Origin: Drouetiella hepatica Uher 2000/2452
GTDB lineage: Bacteria; Cyanobacteriota; Cyanobacteriia; Elainellales; Elainellaceae
Length of the DNA stretch: 37,947 nt
Direction of reading: 5' to 3'
NCBI GenBank assembly: GCA_019359505.1
Contig: JAHHHD010000047.1
Location: 1-37,947, forward strand
Positions 8,004 to 15,258 of the stretch are shown here, in pieces. Position 1 is the stretch's first letter. Each line of letters opens with the position of its first letter. The notes below the pieces were generated by a model that searched no databases, was not told the origin of the DNA, and was given only the letters and a program-made list of their open reading frames with translations. The position numbers and the translations under genes are program-made.

Positions 8004-9809
8004 TTATACCTCGCTGTACAGTTCCGATGGACTCAATTGCCGACCGTCTATTAACTTGTTCACTGCTGCCATGACTAGGTCAGCCCGTTTGCGTAGGAAG
8101 GCGTCAAAATCCTGCTTGAGCTTAGTAGTCTTTTCTTCATCGGAAAGATTTTCATAGCCGCCATTTGCCAGTTCTGGGATAGGGATGAGGTGAGCTTGAA
8201 GGCGTTCCTGTACGATCGCCTCAGAAGTCCAGGTATAGCGATCTTTGAGATATTTCAGAGGGTCTTTGCGCCCAATGGTGAGATTAGTGTTGTCTTTGAT
8301 CAGCGCACAGTTTAGAGCCAAGAAGCTGGGAATCCCCGCTTCTTTAAGCAGCGCATCGGGATAGACATGGTGATAATGACGGGTTTCTATTGTTTTAGCA
8401 TCTAGCCGCTCTCCCGTAGCGAAATCCAAAGCTCCCAGGCGACAGAGCACAGCGAGAACACCTCGACCCCGAATGGTGGCACGCTTGGGCCATTCAGCAG
8501 TGAGAATTTCCTCAACTTCGACCAGGTTATGGTTGGCAAAGATGGGGACATCATCAGTGCTGGAAGGAGTACCGTCTGCCTTAATTTGATTGGTAATAAT
8601 TTTTTTGAGGGCGTTGAAATCCGCAAAGGCATGGGTGGCTGCTGAGTTTTCGTAGCGATCGGTAAAAAAGGCGCGCCAGAGATATTTTTTTAGCAGCAGT
8701 TCATCGCGACCGCGTTTATCGCCTGCATCAGGGATATTGGCATAGAGGGAGGCAATTACAGCCAGCACGGCATTGGTAGGGAGGCGCTGGGCGTCATAAA
8801 TGCCCTCGTTGTTGAGGAACTCTGCCATGTGGTTGAGACCGCGCTCTAGGGTATCCCAGTGCTCCACCATGCGCTTCTTGTCCATATTCCAGGCACCCTT
8901 CTGGTTAGGTAAATCGTCCTGAAGTAAGGCAGAGGTGGTGAGAATTAGGTCAGAGAGGGGCGCGTAGCGGGCAATGTGGGGATGGCGTTGATGGAGTTTG
9001 GTTTCTAGGTCATGGAGCGATTGACCCATGACACTTTCGACTTCGGCAACGATGATGTCGTAGGTAGACAGAGGCTTGCTGTTGGTATTCATGTTGATGA
9101 ATACGCTCAGAGCAACGGACTTGTCGGTATGGGCTGGGAGGGCAAGATAGGGCAGATTGTAGTTGGCAACACTGGCCCGCAGGTCTTTGATCTGGTCACT
9201 AACCTGTTGCCGCAACTCAAAATATCGTTGGAGTTCATCCATCGCGGAGTCGGGTGATGGCTTAGGTAAGGCTTTATTCAACCAGTCATCGATGTCGCTT
9301 TGAATGTCTTCAGGGCGCAAAAGGTGAGTGGGAATAAGACCCCGCTGCAAGCATTGATCAGGTTTATCGCACCAGAGGGGAAATCGTTCGCCAGTACTTT
9401 GCTTGATGTAGCGTCCCTTCCAATAAACGCTCAGATTGTCGCGGGATTTATCCTTAGCGTAGCTATCAAACGCCTGGATATAAATGAAATAGGCTGTCCA
9501 TTCATAGTTATTGTGGAGTACGCGCCAGAGGGCTGTAAGGCGTTGCTGTCCGTCTAGCAAATGCTCATAAACCTTATTGTGTGTTTCTGGGGCAGTTTTA
9601 AGATAGCGAGAGATAAATTTTTCTGATTCACCCACTTCGAGGATGAGGGTAATGCCCAGAGGTAAGTTTTGGATGACCGTCTGGATGAGGCTGGCAATCC
9701 GCTGCTGATCCCAGGCTTCAAACCGCTGGAAACGGGGCAGCTTGACTTCACCTCGCTGAACCTTACCGTACCAATCTCGGATATTGCGATTACGAGCTTC
9801 CACTATCAT
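8004..9809 (-). CDS. DUF262 / HNH (GmrSD-like) restriction nuclease
   Basis: The 601-residue protein has an N-terminal DUF262 (ParB-like, GmrS-type) domain with LPRFQR at 24-29 and the hallmark DGQQRLTAL starting at D86. A long helical middle follows. In the C-terminal part HYHHVYP (H480, H481) followed later by NLTIG resembles the HNH nuclease of DUF1524 (GmrD). The layout therefore matches single-chain GmrSD-type enzymes, which use NTP to cleave modified (for example glucosylated) phage DNA. Because it sits inside the hsd operon, 1 bp before hsdR, it may complement the type I system against phages with modified DNA; that is inference. An accessory role to HsdR is the alternative. The HNH assignment is less certain than DUF262. 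Confidence 0.8.
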   Translation of the reverse strand: MIVEARNRNIRDWYGKVQRGEVKLPRFQRFEAWDQQRIASLIQTVIQNLPLGITLILEVGESEKFISRYLKTAPETHNKVYEHLLDGQQRLTALWRVLHNNYEWTAYFIYIQAFDSYAKDKSRDNLSVYWKGRYIKQSTGERFPLWCDKPDQCLQRGLIPTHLLRPEDIQSDIDDWLNKALPKPSPDSAMDELQRYFELRQQVSDQIKDLRASVANYNLPYLALPAHTDKSVALSVFINMNTNSKPLSTYDIIVAEVESVMGQSLHDLETKLHQRHPHIARYAPLSDLILTTSALLQDDLPNQKGAWNMDKKRMVEHWDTLERGLNHMAEFLNNEGIYDAQRLPTNAVLAVIASLYANIPDAGDKRGRDELLLKKYLWRAFFTDRYENSAATHAFADFNALKKIITNQIKADGTPSSTDDVPIFANHNLVEVEEILTAEWPKRATIRGRGVLAVLCRLGALDFATGERLDAKTIETRHYHHVYPDALLKEAGIPSFLALNCALIKDNTNLTIGRKDPLKYLKDRYTWTSEAIVQERLQAHLIPIPELANGGYENLSDEEKTTKLKQDFDAFLRKRADLVMAAVNKLIDGRQLSPSELYSEV

Positions 9810-9859
9810 TTCCTCGGCTACGGTTGCGATGTACTACTTTTTGGATAAGCTGTCTGACG

Positions 9860-9924
9860 CTCCAGATTAGAAGCGTTGCACTCTCCAGATAAGCTAGCTT
9901 TCCCCGTTTTACTCTCCAAATTAG
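9860..9924. repeat. Three short direct repeats CTCCARATWAG in an intra-operon gap
   Basis: CTCCAGATTAG (9860-9870), CTCCAGATAAG (9883-9893) and CTCCAAATTAG (9914-9924) lie in the only sizeable gap (111 bp) inside the restriction operon. The last copy overlaps the stop of the 137-aa gene. Their role is unknown; a translational or RNA-processing element, or a recombination scar, is possible. Confidence 0.45.
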
Positions 9925-10334
9925 AAAGGCGTTGAAGGTGGAGGGATGAGTTTAGTAGCAGATGCAGCCAGTTTGAGGGCGATCGCTTTCTGGTCTTCTT
10001 TCGCAGTCGGCCACCCTTCAATATCGGCGTGATTGGGGTTATCAGGAAAGGGTTGGGCTGTCACTCGCAGGGAGTCTACCAGGCAATTCTTAGCCGGAAT
10101 ATCCGATCGTCCGTGAAGGATTCTCTGTTGTTGCGTTGCTACGTTGACCCCTGCCTGCCAAATTTCTGCTTCTGTTGCGTCGCGATGGCGGGTGACGGAC
10201 AGCTCTTGGTAAGGATGGGGGATGAACAGGTTGGGCTTTATGGTGCGATCGCTCCGAAAATGACCATTCTGCATCACGTAGCGGGCGAGTAACTCGGTCT
10301 CCTCAACAGGGGGAATATTCTCTGGATCGAGCAT
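9921..10334 (-). CDS. Uncharacterised protein (137 aa) in the restriction operon
   Basis: The product starts MLDPENIPPVEETELLARYV and contains a conserved-looking strand block KPNLFIPHPYQELSVTRHRD, then IWQAGVNVA. It ends in a helical segment and a Pro-rich tail. I have the impression of a widespread but unnamed bacterial family with the core KPxxFxPxPxxELSVTRH, but I cannot name it or give a function. No metal or nucleotide motif is certain, although the His/Arg/Asp cluster in SVTRHRD could be functional. Its ATG lies 6 bp from the stop of the 154-aa gene upstream. It appears to form a unit with that gene and with the TIGR04255-like gene, embedded in a type I restriction operon. Confidence 0.7.
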   Translation of the reverse strand: MLDPENIPPVEETELLARYVMQNGHFRSDRTIKPNLFIPHPYQELSVTRHRDATEAEIWQAGVNVATQQQRILHGRSDIPAKNCLVDSLRVTAQPFPDNPNHADIEGWPTAKEDQKAIALKLAASATKLIPPPSTPF

Positions 10335-10340
10335 GAACTT

Positions 10341-10805
10341 CTAATTCTTGGATAGAGCAACTTCCTGAATTAAGCTGAGAAGCCTTTTGGGAATTTCCCC
10401 TAGAAATGGCTCTGAGCCACGCGGGTCGCTGTTTCCCAAAAGAGCCGCGTAATAAAGGACACCTTCGGGGCTGACGCTGACTGAGATTGTCCAGTGGGGA
10501 TCGCGATACCAGTCTAGAGTCAAGTGACCATCTGGTTCTGCCCCTACAGAAGGTAAAGGAAACCCCAAAGGCAGAGCCTGAATCACAGCGTAGGCGTAGT
10601 TCAGAGTTGATTCTTTCACTGGGAACGCATCATAACCATCCCAATTAGAGGTTTCACATTCTGCCCAAGTCGCTGCCAGCTCGTCAATAGCGGGTTGCTT
10701 GCTGAAGGCTGCGGTCTGCGCGAAGTACTGCTGATTGTTTTGACTGATTTTGTCGATGTACGCCGCAGTGGAACTATTGCCTCTAGACATGATGGTTGTG
10801 GTCAT
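10341..10805 (-). CDS. Uncharacterised protein (154 aa) coupled to the TIGR04255-like gene
   Basis: The ATG overlaps the stop of the TIGR04255-like gene by 4 bp (10802-10805), which shows translational coupling. The 154-residue protein has a Ser/Thr/Gln-rich N-terminus. A segment ELAATWAECETSNWDGYDAF comes next, then strands in LTLDWYRDPHWTISVSVSP and YYAALLG. The W-D-G-Y and DWYR elements suggest a small alpha/beta fold with strands facing aromatic residues. I recognise no named family or catalytic site. Coupling to both neighbours implies that the three proteins work together, possibly as a complex; this is inference from gene arrangement only. Confidence 0.7.
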   Translation of the reverse strand: MTTTIMSRGNSSTAAYIDKISQNNQQYFAQTAAFSKQPAIDELAATWAECETSNWDGYDAFPVKESTLNYAYAVIQALPLGFPLPSVGAEPDGHLTLDWYRDPHWTISVSVSPEGVLYYAALLGNSDPRGSEPFLGEIPKRLLSLIQEVALSKN

Positions 10806-11590
10806 GGTGTGGCTCCAAATCGTGCTAGGGCAGTGTCAGTGATGCAGCTAAAGAAGACCTTATTTTTGAGCCAGCGCATTTCCTTCAATTGTTGAATCAG
10901 GGTGTCCTGATCTAATTGAAGCAGTTCAGTCGTAAAAACGTCGATATCAACAATTAGCGCCCGTCCATTAGCTGGGTCTGTCCCTTCAGGCTGAATGGTT
11001 CTGACCCAATTGATGTGATAGGGGTAGCCGGGAACCCGATAGGTATCCTGATGGAAAAAGGACTCTGTAGGAAGTTCTAGCCCTGATGGGGCGGGAGGGA
11101 CGGTGTTTAGATAAAGGGATGGCTGTTCGCCATTATCCAGAGGAATGCGGTTGATGTAGCGCACGCCTAAGCGCTGAATGACGGTTGGCTCTGCTAATTC
11201 CAGGAAAATATGCCAAAACCGGAAGGCTTCGGTTTGGAAGCTTATCCATTCTTCGTAGGGTTCCAACCGACTGAAGGCAACTCCATTAAGGGTGAACTGT
11301 GCCACATGGCGATTCTGCTCATCCTGGAGGCGAAAACCGCTCCACTGTATCCGCTGAAAGACTTCAGAAGAACCATCAGGTGCGCCTACAGCACCAATCT
11401 GGACATCTTGCTGAGGCTGAAGGATGGGATAGTCTGGTAAACGCTGGGTCAGTTCTGCTTTGAGGGCTTCAGATTCTAGCTTTTTGCCAGCATGAGCCTG
11501 CCAGTGAATCACCGCCTCAATGCTGGGGGCGGCTTTCAGGCGAGGAAATTCCTCGTTGAGATTGAGGCTGAACTTGGGCAGCGGACTCAT
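10802..11590 (-). CDS. TIGR04255-family protein (262 aa)
   Basis: The protein begins with the family-like opening in which a short leader is followed by PSIEAVIHW. It has a central Trp/Phe-rich region (EEWISFQTEAFRFWHIFLEL), then IQRLGVRYINRI, and ends in IQQLKEMRWLKNKVFFSCIT, all typical of TIGR04255, a family of about 250 residues with patchy distribution. The function of the family is unknown, and it appears in variable genomic regions. Here the gene follows hsdS by 37 bp and overlaps the next gene by 4 bp. The long gene has no signal peptide or membrane span, so a cytosolic role is likely. A place in defence is suggested only by location. Confidence 0.75.
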   Translation of the reverse strand: MSPLPKFSLNLNEEFPRLKAAPSIEAVIHWQAHAGKKLESEALKAELTQRLPDYPILQPQQDVQIGAVGAPDGSSEVFQRIQWSGFRLQDEQNRHVAQFTLNGVAFSRLEPYEEWISFQTEAFRFWHIFLELAEPTVIQRLGVRYINRIPLDNGEQPSLYLNTVPPAPSGLELPTESFFHQDTYRVPGYPYHINWVRTIQPEGTDPANGRALIVDIDVFTTELLQLDQDTLIQQLKEMRWLKNKVFFSCITDTALARFGATP

Positions 11591-11627
11591 GGCGGTTGGC
11601 TAGGGTTCTGAGTATGGATTATATCTG

Positions 11628-12932
11628 TCAGCTTGATCCCTGGATAGAACCTTGTGGGGTGATATTTTCTAGGTCATCGAAGCCAGGGAGGTCGATGTCG
11701 TGAACGCGGATTTGAGCAGTCATGAGTTGGTGGAGAAGGGTTTGAAAGAGATCTTGTAATACATCTCGCTTGCTCGCGTGAACTTCAATCTTTTTGATAA
11801 GGCTTGCAATTATCCGAATAATTTCCTTTTGTTCATCAATTGAAGACGGTAGCGGAATTTTGAAGCTTCCTAAAAATCCTAAGTTCAAGTGAGATATATG
11901 CCCTTCCATTCCAGAACTTCGTAAACGCGAATACTGACTAAGCAAATAGTAGTAGAGAAATTCAGGAATTATGGAATTACGAGGAGTAATAGCACCAGCA
12001 TTCTGCGTAATTGAAGCTGCTATATCTAGAAGGGCTACCTGCCCTCTAGTTTTACCTTGTCCATACATGGCAACTAAAACCGTACCTGGAGGAAATATTT
12101 TTAGATTGTACTTATCGACGGCTTCATCACTCACGAGAATTTCTGCTTGAGAAATTTTGGAATTAACGATTTGATTTGTTTTTATAAATGGATTATTGCC
12201 AACATAATAATCGGCGTTTTTTGTCGATGGAGTAGTACCAGTAGATAATTCACAACAAGAACTAAGTTCAACAACATCCCAACTTTCAGGAACCAGCCCG
12301 ATCGCCGTCTCTTTCTGTTTCTCTCCGTGCAGTCCTTCGGTGAAAAGCTTGTGCATCAGGGCTTTTTTCAGCTCTGTGGTGGTCTGGATGAGTTGCTCTT
12401 GTTGGGCGATCGCCCTTTGCACCGTCGAAAGCACATAAGCAATTTTCTTCTGCTCGTTTAAAGGGGGAAGCAAAATCTCTAGGGCTTTTATTTGCGCCAG
12501 TGCCAGTTTTGGTTGTGCATTCTTTGACTTTCTGGCAGTAATATTTCTTTGAACTTCAGGACTGGCGAGGTAGTACACAAGAAATTCTCTGTCTACTTCT
12601 TCTGAGTAATTCAGAACTATTCTCGCAGCATTCTCTGTCAGATTTGCTCCATCTAAACATGCGGGAATTGCGCCTACTAATCCAATAGTTCCAGCGATCG
12701 AAATGTAAACGTCTTCTTTATTTATGATGTATCTACTGATCGGACTTTGAATCTCTGGTGTTAAGTATTTAAGATTTGATGTGTCAACTGAAAAATTCTT
12801 GAAGTCTGATACACGAATGTATGGAAAAGGAGTTGGCTTATCAGAGAATTTCTCTCCTTTCTCTAAGCGCTTTCCTCCCTTGACCGCCGCCAATTCATTA
12901 ATTTGGCAAGAGTGCCATTCATTTCGATTCAT
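11628..12932 (-). CDS. hsdS: Type I restriction-modification specificity subunit HsdS
   Basis: The protein of 434 residues has two target-recognition halves. The first begins near NEWHSCQINELAAVKGGKR and ends in LPPLNEQKKIAYVLSTVQRA. The second begins VPESWDVVELSSCCELSTG and ends in LPSSIDEQKEIIRIIASL. This duplicated TRD plus coiled-coil layout is that of HsdS, which reads the bipartite target and holds two HsdM and two HsdR subunits. Its start overlaps the hsdM stop by 4 bp. The base composition of the TRD coding parts (about 11750-12300 and 12480-12850) is visibly more AT-rich than hsdM, as expected for exchangeable recognition domains. The target sequence cannot be predicted from here. 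Confidence 0.93.
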   Translation of the reverse strand: MNRNEWHSCQINELAAVKGGKRLEKGEKFSDKPTPFPYIRVSDFKNFSVDTSNLKYLTPEIQSPISRYIINKEDVYISIAGTIGLVGAIPACLDGANLTENAARIVLNYSEEVDREFLVYYLASPEVQRNITARKSKNAQPKLALAQIKALEILLPPLNEQKKIAYVLSTVQRAIAQQEQLIQTTTELKKALMHKLFTEGLHGEKQKETAIGLVPESWDVVELSSCCELSTGTTPSTKNADYYVGNNPFIKTNQIVNSKISQAEILVSDEAVDKYNLKIFPPGTVLVAMYGQGKTRGQVALLDIAASITQNAGAITPRNSIIPEFLYYYLLSQYSRLRSSGMEGHISHLNLGFLGSFKIPLPSSIDEQKEIIRIIASLIKKIEVHASKRDVLQDLFQTLLHQLMTAQIRVHDIDLPGFDDLENITPQGSIQGSS

Positions 12933-14530
12933 AGCACTACCTTTTTAAGGATAGCCATAAGCTGTTTATCTACCTTGGCGGATTCTTGTTCAATTAGTTC
13001 TAGTTCAGAAATAATTTCCGAAAGTGGTCGAAAATCTTCTTCTTCTCTCGTATGGATATATCGACTCGGCGAAATATTATAGTCATTCTTCCGAATCTCC
13101 GCCCTGTCCACAATCTGACAAAACTTCTCCTCCTCCCGCCACTCCACAAACGTCCTGGCAATCCGCTCAATCCCCACATCCGGGATAAAGTTCTTCGGGT
13201 CGCCCTTCTCAAACACCAAACTGGCATTGATCAGCAACAGCTTATCCTTCTGAGCCTGCGGCTTGTCCCGATTCAAAAACAACAAAATTCCCGGCGCACT
13301 GGTGTTATAGAACAGGTTTTCCGGTAGGTAAATCACCCCTTCGATCCAATCCTGCTCCACAAAATACTTCCGCACATCTTTTTCCTTACTGGTGCCTGCA
13401 TTCCCAGAGCCTCGTGACGCTGCGCCCGTATCCAACACCACTGCCGCCCGTCCCGTCCCATTCAAACTCGCGGCAATATGCTGCACCCAGCCCCAATCTG
13501 CCGAAGACTTGCCCGGAAAACCCGCCTCTTTGGGAAACCGATTCAGCTCATCCGCATCATAATCCGTCTCCGTAAACCAATCCTGATTCCACATCGGATT
13601 TGCCACCACCCGATCAAACTGTCGCACCCCACCTACCTGCCGAAACTTGGGCTTGCGGAACGAATCGCCAATCTCGATCTCTCCTTGCAGGTCGTGGATG
13701 ATCATGTTCATATTCGCCATCGCCCAGGTATTGGGCGTGTACTCCTGCCCATAGAGCAACAGTGGCGCATACTGCTCCTTGCCCGCCAACTGCATCCGCC
13801 CCTCCAGCTCTAGCTGACACTTAATCAGCAGCCCCGCCGACCCACAGCACGGGTCAAAAATTTCCATCCCCGGCTCTGGCTGCATAATCTTCGCCATCAC
13901 CAGCCCCACCTCCAGCGGCGTATAAAACTCCCCCGCCTTCTGTCCGCTATTTTCGGCAAACTTGCGAATCAGATACTCATAGCTGCGACCAATAATATCC
14001 GCCTCCACATCCTCCAACCCCAGCCGCTTCTCGCTGATTTTTTCAATCAGGTTGCTGAGGCGATCGTCATCCAGATCCCGCTGCCCGTGGGTGGTGGCAT
14101 TGAAATCGACGCGATCGATAATCCCCTTTAGCAGGGTGTTTTCCTTGGCAATATCTTTCAGATAGGTGGTCAGCGTCTCCCCAATTTTGTCTGTAAGCTG
14201 ACGAATCACCGACCATACAGGCTGCTCTGGATCTTCCGGCTGGAGTGGCAAATAGAAGCGCACCAGCTTCTTATCCGCCTTGACCATGCGGAACGCCTTT
14301 TCACGGGTCTTCACCTTCTTGGCGATCCGGTTCAGCTCATCGTCAAACACGTCACAGAGGCGCTTGACGAAAATCAACGGCAGAATGAAGTCCTTATATT
14401 TCGCGGCTTCCTGCGCCCCACGAATCGAGCAAGCCGCATCCCAGATCCACGACTCCATCGATTTTTCGGTGCCGCCATTAGCATCCGCTTTAGATTTGCC
14501 ATTCCGGGTTTTCTTCTGGGTTGCAGTCAT
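12929..14530 (-). CDS. hsdM: Type I restriction-modification methyltransferase subunit HsdM (N6-adenine)
   Basis: The product has 533 residues. An N-terminal helical HsdM domain (WDAACSIRGAQ onward) precedes the methyltransferase core. There, GEFYTP (200-205) is motif X, FDPCCGSAG (225-233) is the AdoMet-binding motif I, and NPMW (311-314) is the catalytic motif IV, a variant of NPPF. The protein methylates adenine at the target read by HsdS and is needed for both protection and restriction. It is the first gene of the eight-gene operon that runs to the YgjP-like gene, and hsdS overlaps it by 4 bp. The promoter should lie in 14531-14690, between it and cvkR. The N-terminal basic stretch (TATQKKTRNGKSKADANGG) is unusual but common in close homologues. 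Confidence 0.95.
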   Translation of the reverse strand: MTATQKKTRNGKSKADANGGTEKSMESWIWDAACSIRGAQEAAKYKDFILPLIFVKRLCDVFDDELNRIAKKVKTREKAFRMVKADKKLVRFYLPLQPEDPEQPVWSVIRQLTDKIGETLTTYLKDIAKENTLLKGIIDRVDFNATTHGQRDLDDDRLSNLIEKISEKRLGLEDVEADIIGRSYEYLIRKFAENSGQKAGEFYTPLEVGLVMAKIMQPEPGMEIFDPCCGSAGLLIKCQLELEGRMQLAGKEQYAPLLLYGQEYTPNTWAMANMNMIIHDLQGEIEIGDSFRKPKFRQVGGVRQFDRVVANPMWNQDWFTETDYDADELNRFPKEAGFPGKSSADWGWVQHIAASLNGTGRAAVVLDTGAASRGSGNAGTSKEKDVRKYFVEQDWIEGVIYLPENLFYNTSAPGILLFLNRDKPQAQKDKLLLINASLVFEKGDPKNFIPDVGIERIARTFVEWREEEKFCQIVDRAEIRKNDYNISPSRYIHTREEEDFRPLSEIISELELIEQESAKVDKQLMAILKKVVL

Positions 14531-14689
14531 GCGATCGCGTTACAAGTAAACAACCAAAGTGTACTGAAAGAAGCTGCCTTAGCTCAGAAAATCAACCTCC
14601 TTGCTGAACGAAGGCATCGGCACTCAACTCTAGCAGTTCTATGTAGCAGTCACGCACTCCTTGTGTGCAGCCTTTGGCTCACCCCTTCG

Positions 14690-15154
14690 CTAGGCAGAGA
14701 GCGATCGCCTAAATTTCTTTAAGTTCTCAATCAATCGCGATCGCACCTTATCGCTTCTAAAAGGAACCACGGCTTGCTCCTGACAAAGGGCTGTAAACGC
14801 CGCTTTCTGATCAAACGCTGTTAGCTCCAACTGTTGCTGATTCGAACAGACTGATAGAAACATCAACTGTTTTACCTCTTTCGGTTTCACCGATGCTTCA
14901 AACAACCAAGGTTCGCTAGCTCTCAACGTCTCCAGCGCTTTGCAACAGAGTTCAAAATTTAGCCCGATCGACAGCAAATATTCCATCACCGTCAGCGCCA
15001 GCAGATCGGAGACAGCATAGTAAACGTTTCGCCCCTTGCCAGTCGCGTTAACTGTAGGTACTACAACCCCTCTCTCCCGCCAATACTGCAATTGCCGCCG
15101 AGAGCATCCAGTAATTTCGGCAGCTTCTGTACTTGTAAAGAACTTCTCTTCCAT
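14690..15154 (-). CDS. cvkR: CvkR, MerR-type repressor of the V-K CAST
   Basis: From the ATG at 15152-15154 the protein is 154 residues. In-frame starts at 15163 and 15190 are possible, but MEEKFFTSTEAAEITGC matches the known family start. Residues about 5-45 are a MerR winged helix-turn-helix (TSTEAAEITGCSRRQLQYWR, then VVVPTVNATGKGRN as wing). The C-terminal part is a small helical dimerisation region without the metal-binding cysteines of classical MerR proteins. In characterised V-K CASTs this divergently encoded protein binds the cas12k promoter region and represses cas12k. Here it is also divergent from cas12k, with a matching operator at 15202-15216. It lies next to hsdM, on the boundary between transposition module and cargo. 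Confidence 0.9.
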   Translation of the reverse strand: MEEKFFTSTEAAEITGCSRRQLQYWRERGVVVPTVNATGKGRNVYYAVSDLLALTVMEYLLSIGLNFELCCKALETLRASEPWLFEASVKPKEVKQLMFLSVCSNQQQLELTAFDQKAAFTALCQEQAVVPFRSDKVRSRLIENLKKFRRSLSA

Positions 15155-15201
15155 AAAGTCCATCGTACAAAAACCTGTCAAAAAACACATCTACCCTCTT
15201 G

Positions 15202-15216
15202 AAAACATTATGTGTT
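15202..15216. promoter_or_regulatory. CvkR operator between cvkR and cas12k
   Basis: AAAACATTATGTGTT is a complete fit to the CvkR motif AnnACATnATGTnnT, recalled from work on the Anabaena CAST. A second inverted pair, AACACAT at 15184-15190 and ATGTGTT at 15210-15216, flanks it. The site lies 43 bp before the cas12k ATG, over the likely promoter (TTGAAA at 15199 and TATAGT at 15217 are nearby, but with a short spacer, so exact promoter elements are unsure). Confidence 0.8.
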
Positions 15217-15258
15217 TATAGTACTCTTGTTCCATCGACTCAACTGCAAGAGAAGTTT

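Noticed and set aside
9818-10021. 67-aa minus-strand frame overlapping the 137-aa gene
   Set aside because: It is in another phase and its content comes from the direct repeats in the gap.
1-15190. Search for tnsB, tnsC, tniQ or the second transposon end
   Set aside because: No DDE integrase of TnsB type, TnsC ATPase or TniQ is present, and no second block of TGACACTAATTTGTCA-like sites was seen; the PRQMGKSS ATPases at 120-2619 are of a different family.
15199-15258. Upstream extension of cas12k from a TTG
   Set aside because: It would cover the CvkR operator; the ATG at 15259 matches the known Cas12k N-terminus and has a ribosome-binding site.
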